NCBI RefSeq assembly: GCF_049347105.1
Contig: NZ_CP186334.1
Span: forward strand, 5,626,983-5,690,982
Length of the DNA: 64,000 nucleotides
DNA from: Gaoshiqia hydrogeniformans
GTDB lineage: Bacteria > Bacteroidota > Bacteroidia > Bacteroidales > Prolixibacteraceae
Direction: 5' to 3'
Below, one piece after another: positions 53,819 to 62,363 of this stretch (position 1 is the first letter of the stretch; each line of letters begins with the position of its first letter). The notes beneath the pieces were generated by a model. The model had not been told where the DNA came from. It did not search any database and saw only the letters and a list, made by a program, of their open reading frames with translations. Both the position numbers and the translations under genes were made by a program.

Positions 53819-55204
53819 TTACATTTTCACCAGTTCGATTTTGCGGGAAACCGGCTTGTTGATCGAATAGATAGTTTTGACGATTCCATCCATCTGCTCC
53901 TGCCATAAGTTTCTGATTTCGGAGTATTGCGCTTGTTGGTAAACGCCAAAATTTCCGCGAACAAAACCATTGTCCCAATTGGCTTTGATGGTATCAATAG
54001 CTGCCTGGTTGCAGGCAAACAACAAGCCTTTTTCCTGCAGGAACGAAAATTCCATCCAGGCATAGTCGCGCAAACGGCGTTCGATTTCCAGGCGGTTTTC
54101 ATTCAGAAGCATAATTTTCGTCGCCTGCTGATATTGAGGTGTTGTGGTCAGCTCGGCCAGGTTTACACCTTTGGCCAAATCCGAAGCGGTAAACTTTTCA
54201 ATGGGCAGACCATCGATTTTCAATTGGTATGCTCCAATGGCAAGGCCCTCCACTTTCAGCAGTTCCTGGTTAAAATCCGCGTTAAACGGAATAAGTTTCA
54301 GGGCATCTTTCTGCGATTTTTTAGCCCCCCAGCCACGAACGGTCGAATCGACCGGATAAGGCAGCGCTTTTGCCAGGTAATTAAATGCAATGCCGTTTGC
54401 GTCGGCTTTTACATCAGAAACCGTGCAATTATCGGCCAGTGCAACTTTTTTTGTTTTCGCATTGACGCTGATTTCAGCCACTTTTTTACCGGCCAGTCCC
54501 TGCGCTTTCAGAAACAGGTATGCCATCACCATATGGCCGTCGTTGTCGGGGTGAATCCGGTCGCCGCCTTCCAGGTTGAACAGGGAATCTTTTTGTTGTT
54601 CGCGCAGGTCGATTTCCATCATCGGGCGGGTAAAATCAACAAATCCCCAATCGTTGGCCCTGGCCGATTCGCGCTGAAAATCGTTCACTTTCAGCAAAGC
54701 GGCATTTTTCGTCGGGAAAATCTGGTTTGGAACTTTCGATGTCTCATCGTAAGGCGAACCCCCAATCAGCACCTTGGTTACCTCCTTTGCTTCCTGCAAG
54801 CGCTTTTCAATGACCTGGTAATTGTCAAACGACTTTTCAATTTGCCGGACAGCAATTTCCTGGGCATCCGGCTTGTAAAAATCGAAATAACCCACATCGT
54901 TCATCCCGAAAGTCATGGTCAGGTAGCTCGGATTTTTACTGAATATGTCTTCTTCCAGACGTTCTTTTATATCCGAAGAGGTATCGCCGCCAATACCGGC
55001 ATTGATCATGGTAACCGGCATTTCGGGGAAACGGGTCATGTAATACAGCCAGATAAACGAATGGTAATGCCCGCCGTGGGTAATGCTATTTCCGACAAAT
55101 ACCACCCGTTCACCTTTTTTAAACTGAGGGATTGATTCCTGTGCCTGCGAAAAGCCAAAAAGCACACAGGCAGCAATAACCAAAATAATTTTTTTGCAAT
55201 TCAT
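53819..55204 (-). CDS. Exported SGNH/GDSL hydrolase
   Basis: SGNH-fold hydrolase of about 461 residues. The ATG at 55204 is chosen because it starts a clean signal peptide (MNCKKIILVIAACVLFGFSQAQ) 5 bp after the upstream stop; the frame extends back to 55288 inside the preceding gene. Block I is VFVGNSITHGG with the nucleophile Ser, block II INAGIGGDTSSD, block III TFGMNDVG, and block V RIHPDNDGH with Asp/His. The C-terminal 170 residues are helical. It is probably a carbohydrate acetylesterase for the glycan handled by this operon. Confidence 0.88.
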   Translation of the reverse strand: MNCKKIILVIAACVLFGFSQAQESIPQFKKGERVVFVGNSITHGGHYHSFIWLYYMTRFPEMPVTMINAGIGGDTSSDIKERLEEDIFSKNPSYLTMTFGMNDVGYFDFYKPDAQEIAVRQIEKSFDNYQVIEKRLQEAKEVTKVLIGGSPYDETSKVPNQIFPTKNAALLKVNDFQRESARANDWGFVDFTRPMMEIDLREQQKDSLFNLEGGDRIHPDNDGHMVMAYLFLKAQGLAGKKVAEISVNAKTKKVALADNCTVSDVKADANGIAFNYLAKALPYPVDSTVRGWGAKKSQKDALKLIPFNADFNQELLKVEGLAIGAYQLKIDGLPIEKFTASDLAKGVNLAELTTTPQYQQATKIMLLNENRLEIERRLRDYAWMEFSFLQEKGLLFACNQAAIDTIKANWDNGFVRGNFGVYQQAQYSEIRNLWQEQMDGIVKTIYSINKPVSRKIELVKM

Positions 55205-55209
55205 TTTAT

Positions 55210-56352
55210 TTAGTTTGAAAATTGAACATTCTTGTTTGAAACGGCCACCGCTACGCGCGAATCGGCGCAACCATAATAGAGAAACCATTTGTTTTGATGA
55301 AACACCAAACCTTCGACAAACACAGTACCAGCCGGGTATTGCCCGCTTTTCTCGAAGGATTCCTGCGGAACCAGAAAGGGTTTATCGAGCCTGTCAATCA
55401 CCTGATAAGGGTCGTTTTTGCCGAACAAAAGCTGACCGGCACAATAAGCATTGCCCGTGTAAGTTGTATCGCCGTCGGCGCCTGCTTTGTTTTTTCCATT
55501 GTAAATCAACACAATGCCCATATCTGTCATTACTGCAGGCGGGCCGCATTCGGTCAGTTCGCTGTCGAAATAGCCTTTGCGAGGCGAAGCTAAAGGAATC
55601 AGTTCCTGGTTTTCATCTACCAGCGGCTCCCAATTTATCAAATCTGCGGATGTCGCAGCATAAACATGTTTTTCGCCCCAGTACATCAGGTAGTTGCCGT
55701 TTACTTTTGAAATGACCAGCCGACCATTTTTAAGGGTTGTCACCATTGAAGCTGATTTACTGAAGCTATCAGCAAATTTTCCGTTGAAGGCATTTCTGAA
55801 TGCAGGGCCGTATTTTTCCCAGTTGATCAGGTCTTTCGACAAGGCGACCGCAAGCCTCGCCTGTTTGCGGTTCCATTGGGTGTATAAAATCACATAGGTT
55901 CCGTCTTCGGTTACGGCCACGCGCGGATCTTCGCATCCGCCAGGCCATTCCAGTTCCTGCTGGCTGTCGTTATCGGGAAACAGAACCGGAGCTGTTGCTT
56001 GATTCGCAATCGTTATCCCGTCCACTGTCCGGGCAAGCCCAATCCGTGATGTGCGTTGCCCGATGCCCTGCCCCGATTGATCCTCGGCGCGGTATAACAC
56101 ACAAATGGTATCGTTCTTTACGATTGCTGCCGGGTTAAAGGTATCGCCGTTTTCCCAGGGAATGGTATCGCCGGTTAGCGGACAATAAAAAGTTGTTTCC
56201 TGCGGTACAATAATTGGGTTCACTCCGTCAGGCCGCTCGAACGGGCCAATTGCCCAGCTTTTCAGTTCCTGTTCCGGCGCTTTGGGCCGACAAGCGACGA
56301 AAGCAACCAGGGCAAATGCGCCAACCAGGCAATTCATCAATCGTGTTCTCAT
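55210..56352 (-). CDS. GH130 beta-mannoside-active lipoprotein (beta-1,2-mannosidase type predicted)
   Basis: Five-bladed beta-propeller enzyme of family GH130, 380 residues. Lipobox FVAC (Cys 21) puts it outside the cytoplasm. Family marks: TFNPAAIVKNDTICVLYRAED, SRIGLARTVDG, GGCEDPRVAV, ARLAVALSKDLINWEKYGPAF, ECGPPAV and WFLYYGCADSRVAVA. Cytoplasmic GH130 members are usually phosphorylases; secreted Bacteroides members characterised so far are beta-1,2-mannosidases, so hydrolysis is the better guess. It is the first gene of the long mannosidase operon, with a TAGGTTTG -7 box at 56427-56434 and LacI-type operators further upstream. Confidence 0.88.
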   Translation of the reverse strand: MRTRLMNCLVGAFALVAFVACRPKAPEQELKSWAIGPFERPDGVNPIIVPQETTFYCPLTGDTIPWENGDTFNPAAIVKNDTICVLYRAEDQSGQGIGQRTSRIGLARTVDGITIANQATAPVLFPDNDSQQELEWPGGCEDPRVAVTEDGTYVILYTQWNRKQARLAVALSKDLINWEKYGPAFRNAFNGKFADSFSKSASMVTTLKNGRLVISKVNGNYLMYWGEKHVYAATSADLINWEPLVDENQELIPLASPRKGYFDSELTECGPPAVMTDMGIVLIYNGKNKAGADGDTTYTGNAYCAGQLLFGKNDPYQVIDRLDKPFLVPQESFEKSGQYPAGTVFVEGLVFHQNKWFLYYGCADSRVAVAVSNKNVQFSN

Positions 56353-56426
56353 GTTTTATTGATTTCCGTTATAATTGTTATCATTCCGGGATGTTGTTAC
56401 CACAATTGCCAAAAGCGCCGAAACAA

Positions 56427-56434
56427 CAAACCTA
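56427..56434 (-). promoter_or_regulatory. -7 box TAGGTTTG of the GH130-led operon
   Basis: On the minus strand TAGGTTTG matches TAnnTTTG fully, about 75 bp before the GH130 ATG. A TTG at 56454-56452 lies 17 bp upstream as a -33 candidate. Confidence 0.5.
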
Positions 56435-56484
56435 AAACGTTTAAGGATCATCAATTCTTAATTTACCTTAATATTCTACTTTTA

Positions 56485-56500
56485 ACTAAATCGATTTAGT
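56485..56500. promoter_or_regulatory. LacI-family operator, perfect 16-bp palindrome ACTAAATCGATTTAGT
   Basis: ACTAAATCGATTTAGT is identical on both strands and has a central CG as in classical LacI/PurR operators. It lies upstream of the -7/-33 boxes of the leftward operon and 251 bp before the lacI ATG. A near copy is found 98 bp away. Confidence 0.65.
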
Positions 56501-56582
56501 CTGTTTTGAAAAAAATATACTACTTTCCCGCCGTATTTGTTAATACGAAAATTGTTGAGAATGTATTTTTACAGTCAACATT

Positions 56583-56598
56583 ACTAAATCGGTTTAGC
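56583..56598. promoter_or_regulatory. Second LacI-family operator ACTAAATCGGTTTAGC
   Basis: Near-palindrome sharing 14 of 16 bases with the first site, 152 bp before the lacI ATG. The pair, 98 bp centre to centre, suits looping or independent control of the two divergent transcripts. A lone ACTAAAT half-site also occurs at 57796-57802 before the MFS gene. Confidence 0.6.
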
Positions 56599-56750
56599 AG
56601 TTTCAAATATACACTGTTTTTGTAAAGACAAAAAGAAATTTAAAAAAATATTCAAATTTTTAATTTTTTGCGAACTTTATACAAATATGAAAAAGCATTG
56701 TACCCAAATCTTTTGGGAATACTTACTTATCGGGTAACAAAATAAACTTC

Positions 56751-57776
56751 ATGGCAAAAACAAAAGTTTCAATTAACGACATAGCGACAAACCTGCACAT
56801 TTCAAAAACTACGGTTTCATTTATACTGAACGGGAAAGCCAAGGAAAAAAGAATCAGCGATAAACTGGTAAAGAAAGTTCTCGATAAGGTAGAAGAATTA
56901 GGTTATCACCCCAACCAGTTAGCCAAAGGTTTAAGAACAGGAAAATCGAATATCATCGGATTAATGGTGGAAGATATTTCCAATCCGTTCTATGCAAGTA
57001 TTGCCAAAAAGATCGAAGACAAAGCCTATCAGAATAACTACAAAATTATCTACTGCAGTACCGAGAACGACAAAAACAGGGCCCGGGAGTTTTTAACCAT
57101 GTTTACCACCCTGGGGGTGGACGGATGCATTATTGCCCCGACAATGGGCATCGAAAATGACATCAAACAGCTGATTGAGATCGGAATGGATGTGGTTTTG
57201 TTTGACCGGAAGTTTAAGAATATGTCCACCGATGTGGTGATGGTTGATAACAAAGAAGGGATGTATACCGCCGTAGAACACCTTATTCAAAACGGATACA
57301 CAAATATTGCACTGATTGCCCTTGCTCTCGATAAACCGGAAAAAGAAGACCGTATCATCGGGTTTAAGGATGCGATGAATACTTATGGCCTCTCCCCGCG
57401 AGTCTTTCCACTTCCTTTTAAATCTAATTTTCAGGATTATGTGACAGATATCAGGGAAATCCTGGAAAAAGAGAACCATATCGATGCCTTAGTTTTCGGA
57501 ACCAACTACCTGGGAATTAGTGGATTGGAAGCGATAACTAATCTCAATCTCAAGATACCGGAAGATTTGGCCATCGTTTGCTTTGACGATCACGACCTTT
57601 TTAGAATTCACCAACCGGATATTACCGTTGTAGCGCAACCGATTGAGGAGATTGCCCATACTGTTATTAACACGCTTCTTGAAAACCTTCAAAAAGACAA
57701 TGAACAAGCAACCAACAAGAGCATCACGTTATCTACAAATCTGATCATCAGAAGTTCATCGCAAAAGAGAACCTGA
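56751..57776 (+). CDS. LacI-family transcriptional regulator
   Basis: DNA-binding regulator of 341 residues, the family norm. Helix-turn-helix with hinge at 1-60: SINDIATNLHISKTTVSFILNG, SDKLVKKVLDKVEELGYHPNQLAKGLRTG. The periplasmic-binding-like sensor domain begins IIGLMVEDISNPFYASIAKKIE and shows DVVLFDRKF, VEHLIQNGYTNIALI and LAIVCFDDHDLFRIHQPDITVV. It is divergent from the GH130-led operon and 52 bp upstream of the MFS porter. The two palindromes in the shared control region are its probable targets; the effector is probably a mannose-derived sugar (inference). Confidence 0.94.
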   Translation: MAKTKVSINDIATNLHISKTTVSFILNGKAKEKRISDKLVKKVLDKVEELGYHPNQLAKGLRTGKSNIIGLMVEDISNPFYASIAKKIEDKAYQNNYKIIYCSTENDKNRAREFLTMFTTLGVDGCIIAPTMGIENDIKQLIEIGMDVVLFDRKFKNMSTDVVMVDNKEGMYTAVEHLIQNGYTNIALIALALDKPEKEDRIIGFKDAMNTYGLSPRVFPLPFKSNFQDYVTDIREILEKENHIDALVFGTNYLGISGLEAITNLNLKIPEDLAIVCFDDHDLFRIHQPDITVVAQPIEEIAHTVINTLLENLQKDNEQATNKSITLSTNLIIRSSSQKRT

Positions 57777-57828
57777 AACAACCCTTTAATTCCATACTAA
57801 ATTTTCGAAAACAGAAGAAAGCTGTGTC

Positions 57829-59085
57829 ATGAATCATCGTATTCTCAACTATGTATTGATCGTTTCGATTGCAGGCTTCCTGATGGGCTTTGATACGGTA
57901 GTCATATCGGGAGTTAACCTTCCGGTCAAAAACATGTGGCAAACATCCGATTGGATACACGGAACGTTTATTATTTCAATGACGCTTTGGGGTATGGTCG
58001 TCGGTGCGCTAACCGGAGGATACCCAACGGAAAAACTAGGCAGAAAGCAGACGTTGATTTTGGTAGGACTTTTATTTGTCTTTTCAGCCCTGGGCGCCGC
58101 ATCATCATCGAACCCGTATTCTTTCTCATTTTTCAGGTTCATCGGCGGATTAGGCGCCGGATTTGCATCAATCGCCGCGCCTACCTATATCTCTGAAATC
58201 TCCGAAGCTCACAACCGCGGACGATTAGTCATGCTCTACCAGTTCAATATTGTATTTGGGATTCTGCTGGCCTATTTATCCAATTATTTACTGGAGGGTC
58301 TTCCTTTCGAAAACACCTGGAGGCTGATGATTGGAGTTGAAGTGCTACCTGCCTCATTGTTTGTGTCGCTGCTTTTCTGCATCCCGAAAAGTCCGCGATG
58401 GTTTGTGAACCTCAAAAACAAAACGGATTTAATTGATCAGTCAGACCGGTCCGGCCTGTTTTCCGGAAAATATAACCGCGCCTTACTGCTTTCATTTCTA
58501 ATGGCCTTTTTCAACCAGTTCTCCGGGATCAGTTTCATTTTGTTTTATGCCCCCGAGATATTCGAAAAGGCAGGACTTGGCACCTCAGAATCACTTTTGA
58601 GTTCAATTTCGTTAGGAATAATCAATTTGATTTTCACCTTCGCCGGAATCTACTTAATTGACCGAAAGGGAAGAAAACAACTGATGTACCTGGGAACAAT
58701 CGGCTACATCATAAGTTTATCGATGGTGGCTATTGGCTTTTACATGTCATTTCAAACCATATATATGGTCATTTTTGTCCTGCTTTTTATCGCCTCGCAT
58801 GCAATTGGACAAGGCGCTGTAATTTGGGTATTTATCCCTGAAATTTTCCCCAACAGCGTAAGACCGTTCGGACAAGCATGGGGAGCAGGTTTACTGAATA
58901 TATTTGCAGCAACAATCGCGCTCTTAGGGGCAGTGATCATTAATTCGTTCCCGGCCTGGTTCGTGTTCTCTCTTTTTACTTTTTTTATGGTCTTACAATT
59001 AATATTTGTTCGTTATATGATGCCGGAAACAAAGGGAATTCCCCTGGAAGAAATTGAATATTTTATGAGGAAACAAAAAAATTAA
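57829..59085 (+). CDS. MFS sugar-porter family transporter
   Basis: Inner-membrane sugar:H+ symporter-type protein of 418 residues with about twelve hydrophobic segments. Sugar-porter signatures: GFDTVVISGV in TM1, GYPTEKLGRKQ in the loop 2-3 (family G-R-[KR] pattern), RFIGGLGAGFASIAAPTYISEIS in TM4, PKSPRWF after TM6, NQFSGISFILFYAPEIF in TM7, DRKGRKQ, FIPEIFPNSVRPFGQAW (PEIFP.xxR) and a closing PETKGIPLEEIE. The loop between TM6 and TM7 is shorter than usual. With LacI it forms a plus-strand pair, and it would import the monosaccharide released in the periplasm, mannose being the leading guess. Confidence 0.93.
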   Translation: MNHRILNYVLIVSIAGFLMGFDTVVISGVNLPVKNMWQTSDWIHGTFIISMTLWGMVVGALTGGYPTEKLGRKQTLILVGLLFVFSALGAASSSNPYSFSFFRFIGGLGAGFASIAAPTYISEISEAHNRGRLVMLYQFNIVFGILLAYLSNYLLEGLPFENTWRLMIGVEVLPASLFVSLLFCIPKSPRWFVNLKNKTDLIDQSDRSGLFSGKYNRALLLSFLMAFFNQFSGISFILFYAPEIFEKAGLGTSESLLSSISLGIINLIFTFAGIYLIDRKGRKQLMYLGTIGYIISLSMVAIGFYMSFQTIYMVIFVLLFIASHAIGQGAVIWVFIPEIFPNSVRPFGQAWGAGLLNIFAATIALLGAVIINSFPAWFVFSLFTFFMVLQLIFVRYMMPETKGIPLEEIEYFMRKQKN

Positions 59086-59097
59086 TTCAGGTACCGG

Positions 59098-61245
59098 TTA
59101 GTTGTGTCTCAAATCCATTTCATCCAGCAAATAGCCGGCGCCGGCAAATTTATCGATCAGAAAAAGGACATAACGGATATCAATCATGATATTCCGGCAA
59201 ACATCCGGGTCGTACATGATATCACTCATGGTTCCTTCCCAGCAACGGTCAAAATTAATTCCAACCAACTCGCCGTTTGCATTAATTGCCGGACTTCCGG
59301 AGTTTCCGCCCGTGGTGTGGACCGAGGCAGCAAAAGCAACCGGCAACTCCCCTTCACGGGCGTAATCGCCGTAATCTTTAGCGGCATACAAATCGCGTAG
59401 CCGCTGCGGAACATCGTAATCATATATAAGCGGATTGTCCTTCTCGACAATGCCTTTCAAGGTAGTATAGTACTTGTAAACAACCCCGTCGGCCGGTTTA
59501 TATCCTTCCACTTTGCCGTAAGCCACACGTAGGGTCAGGTTGGCATCCGGATAAAGCGCCCGTTCCTTTTGCATTTCCATGATTCCCCGCATGTAGATTT
59601 GCTGCGATACGTCTATTTGACTGCGGATACTTTGATAAACCGATTCAATATTTCGGGCATAATGACTGCGAAGTTCTTTGTATAAGGCCATTACCGGATC
59701 TTTCTGTAATTTTTCGATCGTTTTTTCATCAAGTTGTTCAACCAAATCGAGCAACTTTTTTTCATCGGTAAAAACCGATTTCCGGTAAACCTTATCCAGC
59801 AACTTTGCATCGTCGTGCAAACGCATCAGTTCGCGAAAACCGTTTGGCAGGAAAGATGGATCCAGATCAGAATACAGTACACGTATCAAACGAACAAATA
59901 CTTCTTCGTCGACTTTTTGGTCGTAATCTTTAAAATACTCCCGGATCCGGTTATTCAGCTCCTCCTTATATTTCCGAAGCAGATCCTCATTTATCTGCGA
60001 CCATCCGCTCCCGTTCCGGGGAAAGTTATCGGCTAGTGAAAAAATATCGGTCCCCCGGATTACAATTTCATCATAATAGTTATAGGCTTTATTGTACGGC
60101 GTCAGGTCGATATACAGTTTTTCAAACCGGGGAAAAATTGCGGAATAAATACTTATAAGAGAATCATTTTGTTCATACCAGTTTTTAAACTGCTGTTCAA
60201 ACGATCGCTTAAGATCCGGTGCATTCATCCGCTTCAGCCCCTTTATTTCACCCTGCCACCGTTTCCACGAATTACTGGTCCTCGCGTATTTTGAAGCATA
60301 CTGGATACGGACTTTGGGATTCGCGTCCATATGTCGAGCCATTATTTCCAGCTTCTCTGTCCGTATTTTCACCTTATCCGGATCAGACTGGTGCATGATC
60401 AGGTCGACCTCCTGCGACGGAAGATATTGTTCTGTGCTTCCCGGAAAACCGAAAACCAGGATAAAATCATCTTGCCGGATTCCTTTTTTCGAAATCGGGA
60501 AAAAGGATTTCGGACGATAGGGCACATTATCCGGTGAATATTCAGCAGGCTCATTATTCCGGTCGGCATAAATCCTGAAAATTGAAAAATCGCCTGTATG
60601 ACGGGGCCACATCCAGTTGTCGGTATCTCCTCCAAATTTTCCGATGGATGAAGGAGGAGCGCCCACCAGGCGAACATCCCTGTACACTTTATAGATGTAT
60701 ACAAAATATTGGTTACCATGAAAGATCGGCTTAACCACTGCCTCAAACTTTCCTTTTTCAGAAAAAACTGACTCGGCCGATCTTGTATTTCTTTTAATTT
60801 TGGCAGCCAGTTGATCTCCTTCCAAACCTTCAGTTCCTGACAGAATGGAGTCGGTCACATCATCCATCCGCTCCAGAAACCGGACAATTAACCCCGGATT
60901 TGGCAATTCTTCTTCCTTCGACATGGCCCAAAACCCGTCTGTTAAATAATCGTGTTCGACCGAACTGTGCGATTGAATAGCCGAATAACCGCAATGGTGG
61001 TTGGTAAGCAGCAAACCTTCTTCCGAAACCAGTTCGCCGGTACAGCCTGAACCGAACAAAACAACAGCATCTTTCATGCTGTTCCGGTTTATGCTGTAAA
61101 TATCATCGGCGTTTAACCTGAATCCCATTTGCCTCATGTCTTCGATGTTATATTTTTCCATTAAAGTCGGGATCCACATGCCTTCTTTGGCAGACAACCG
61201 GAAAATAAGAATGGTAAAGGCTAAACTAAAAAGTACTTTTTGCAT
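59098..61245 (-). CDS. dpp11: S46-family dipeptidyl-peptidase, DPP11 (Asp/Glu-specific) type
   Basis: Periplasmic serine exopeptidase removing dipeptides with Asp or Glu at P1. 715 residues, signal peptide 1-19. The chymotrypsin-like fold shows GCTGELVSEEGLLLTNHHCGYSAIQ (catalytic His 84) and GGNSGSPAINANGELVGINF with Ser 649. The residue 18 after the Ser is Arg 667 in INFDRCWEG; in the family Arg here marks DPP11, whereas Gly marks DPP7. CRNIMIDIRYVLFLIDKF near the C-terminus is typical. It converges on the MFS gene with only 12 bp between the stops and starts 6 bp downstream of the Maf gene, so it may be co-transcribed with the Maf string. Confidence 0.92.
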   Translation of the reverse strand: MQKVLFSLAFTILIFRLSAKEGMWIPTLMEKYNIEDMRQMGFRLNADDIYSINRNSMKDAVVLFGSGCTGELVSEEGLLLTNHHCGYSAIQSHSSVEHDYLTDGFWAMSKEEELPNPGLIVRFLERMDDVTDSILSGTEGLEGDQLAAKIKRNTRSAESVFSEKGKFEAVVKPIFHGNQYFVYIYKVYRDVRLVGAPPSSIGKFGGDTDNWMWPRHTGDFSIFRIYADRNNEPAEYSPDNVPYRPKSFFPISKKGIRQDDFILVFGFPGSTEQYLPSQEVDLIMHQSDPDKVKIRTEKLEIMARHMDANPKVRIQYASKYARTSNSWKRWQGEIKGLKRMNAPDLKRSFEQQFKNWYEQNDSLISIYSAIFPRFEKLYIDLTPYNKAYNYYDEIVIRGTDIFSLADNFPRNGSGWSQINEDLLRKYKEELNNRIREYFKDYDQKVDEEVFVRLIRVLYSDLDPSFLPNGFRELMRLHDDAKLLDKVYRKSVFTDEKKLLDLVEQLDEKTIEKLQKDPVMALYKELRSHYARNIESVYQSIRSQIDVSQQIYMRGIMEMQKERALYPDANLTLRVAYGKVEGYKPADGVVYKYYTTLKGIVEKDNPLIYDYDVPQRLRDLYAAKDYGDYAREGELPVAFAASVHTTGGNSGSPAINANGELVGINFDRCWEGTMSDIMYDPDVCRNIMIDIRYVLFLIDKFAGAGYLLDEMDLRHN

Positions 61246-61251
61246 GAATAA

Positions 61252-61833
61252 TCAAAATTCTTTCAAGTATTGGTAAAGTTTGTGAACGGGCAAGCCCATG
61301 ACATTATAAAATGAACCTTCAATCTTGTTAATTCCCACGTAACCGATCCATTCCTGTATGCCATATGCACCGGCTTTGTCGTAGGGTTTATACTTTTCAA
61401 CATACCATACGATTTCTTCTTCGGTCAGTTCATCAAACCAAACTTCGGTTACGGCATGAAAAGAGATTTTTTTGGTTGTGGATTGCAGGTGCATCCCGGT
61501 GATCACCTGGTGCTGACTTCCCGACAATTCCTGCAGGATTTGGATGGCTTCTTCTTTCGATCCGGGTTTGCCAAGCACTTTATCATCCTTCCAAACAATG
61601 GTATCAGCGGTGATTAAAAGTTCATTGTCCTGCAAGGTGTCTTTCAGCGCATCGGCTTTTAACTGGGCCAGGTAAACCGGAATGGCAGTCATTCCAAGTT
61701 CTTCCGGATAAAATTCTTCCAGATCGGCTGGGCGAACTTCAAATTCGAGTCCCAAACCACGCAGCAAATTTTGCCGGCGGGGAGACTTTGAGGCTAAAAC
61801 AAGCCTGTAATTTTCCAGATTTTTTAGTACCAT
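61252..61833 (-). CDS. maf: Maf-family nucleoside triphosphate pyrophosphatase
   Basis: Hydrolyses non-canonical or methylated nucleoside triphosphates (dTTP/UTP-type substrates in relatives). 193 residues from ATG 61833, preferred because GGAGG lies eight bases before it; an in-frame TTG at 61848 would place the start on top of that site. Family marks: LASKSPRRQNLL, LLITADTIVWKDDKVLGKP, GSQHQVITGMHL and DKAGAYGIQEWIGYV, with the catalytic Asp in TADT. The ATG overlaps the TGA of the KdsC-like gene by one base (TGATG), so translation is probably coupled. Confidence 0.94.
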   Translation of the reverse strand: MVLKNLENYRLVLASKSPRRQNLLRGLGLEFEVRPADLEEFYPEELGMTAIPVYLAQLKADALKDTLQDNELLITADTIVWKDDKVLGKPGSKEEAIQILQELSGSQHQVITGMHLQSTTKKISFHAVTEVWFDELTEEEIVWYVEKYKPYDKAGAYGIQEWIGYVGINKIEGSFYNVMGLPVHKLYQYLKEF

Positions 61834-62363
61834 CAAATTGACCTCCAATAATACGATTTTTCATTGATCCAGGTATCCTGTGCCCTCATTACCTGTTCAA
61901 TCACATCCCTGACACAGCCTTCTCCTCCTTTTTTATCTGAAATATACAAAGAAATTTCTTTTATTTCATGAACAGCATCCAACGGACAACAGGGAAAACC
62001 CACCAGCGACATAATCTGATAGTCGATCAGATCGTCACCCATATAAAGCACTTCGTCGGCTTTCAATCCGGTTTTTTCCATGAAATCAGACAAGGGTTGC
62101 ACCTTATCCCTGACCCCCATATAGATGTGGGGTACGCCAAGCTTTTCGTAGCGTAAACGAACACGATCAATGGCCCCTCCAGTAATAATTCCGATTTGAT
62201 AATTCATATTCAGCGCATTTCGGAGGGCATAACCATCTTTTACGTTAGCTGTTCGCACCGGATCTCCTTCTTCATTTAACGGAGAAGTATCGCATGATAA
62301 TACGCCATCAATATCGAAAACAAATGCTTTAATCTGTTTTAGTTTATCTTTAAAAAATGTCAT
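61833..62363 (-). CDS. kdsC: KdsC/YrbI-type HAD phosphatase
   Basis: HAD-superfamily C0-type phosphatase of the 3-deoxy-D-manno-octulosonate-8-phosphate phosphatase family, about 176 residues from ATG 62363. Motif I is VFDIDGVLSCD, motif II GIITGG, and motif IV YMGDDLIDYQIM; GGEGCVRDVIEQVM is a family C-terminal stretch. It normally acts in LPS Kdo synthesis as a tetramer. The start overlaps the end of the DUF2520 gene by 14 bases, and the ORF runs further upstream to 62405 without a better start. Specificity for Kdo-8-phosphate is family-based inference, as related sugar phosphatases share this fold. Confidence 0.9.
   Translation of the reverse strand: MTFFKDKLKQIKAFVFDIDGVLSCDTSPLNEEGDPVRTANVKDGYALRNALNMNYQIGIITGGAIDRVRLRYEKLGVPHIYMGVRDKVQPLSDFMEKTGLKADEVLYMGDDLIDYQIMSLVGFPCCPLDAVHEIKEISLYISDKKGGEGCVRDVIEQVMRAQDTWINEKSYYWRSI

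Larger units (their letters stand above)
56353..56750. promoter_or_regulatory. 398-bp divergent control region of the mannosidase PUL and the LacI/MFS pair
   Basis: No gene is seen. It holds the -7 box for the leftward operon (56427-56434) and two palindromic LacI-type sites (56485-56500 and 56583-56598). The rest is AT-rich. Confidence 0.6.

Noticed and set aside
53927..55135. 402-codon plus-strand frame opposite the SGNH gene
   Set aside because: The minus-strand protein has all SGNH blocks; the plus frame lacks any recognisable feature.
46566..56352. Idea that the mannosidase operon is an N-glycan PUL
   Set aside because: No GH18, GH20, GH163 or sialidase is present; kept only as a weaker alternative to mannan.
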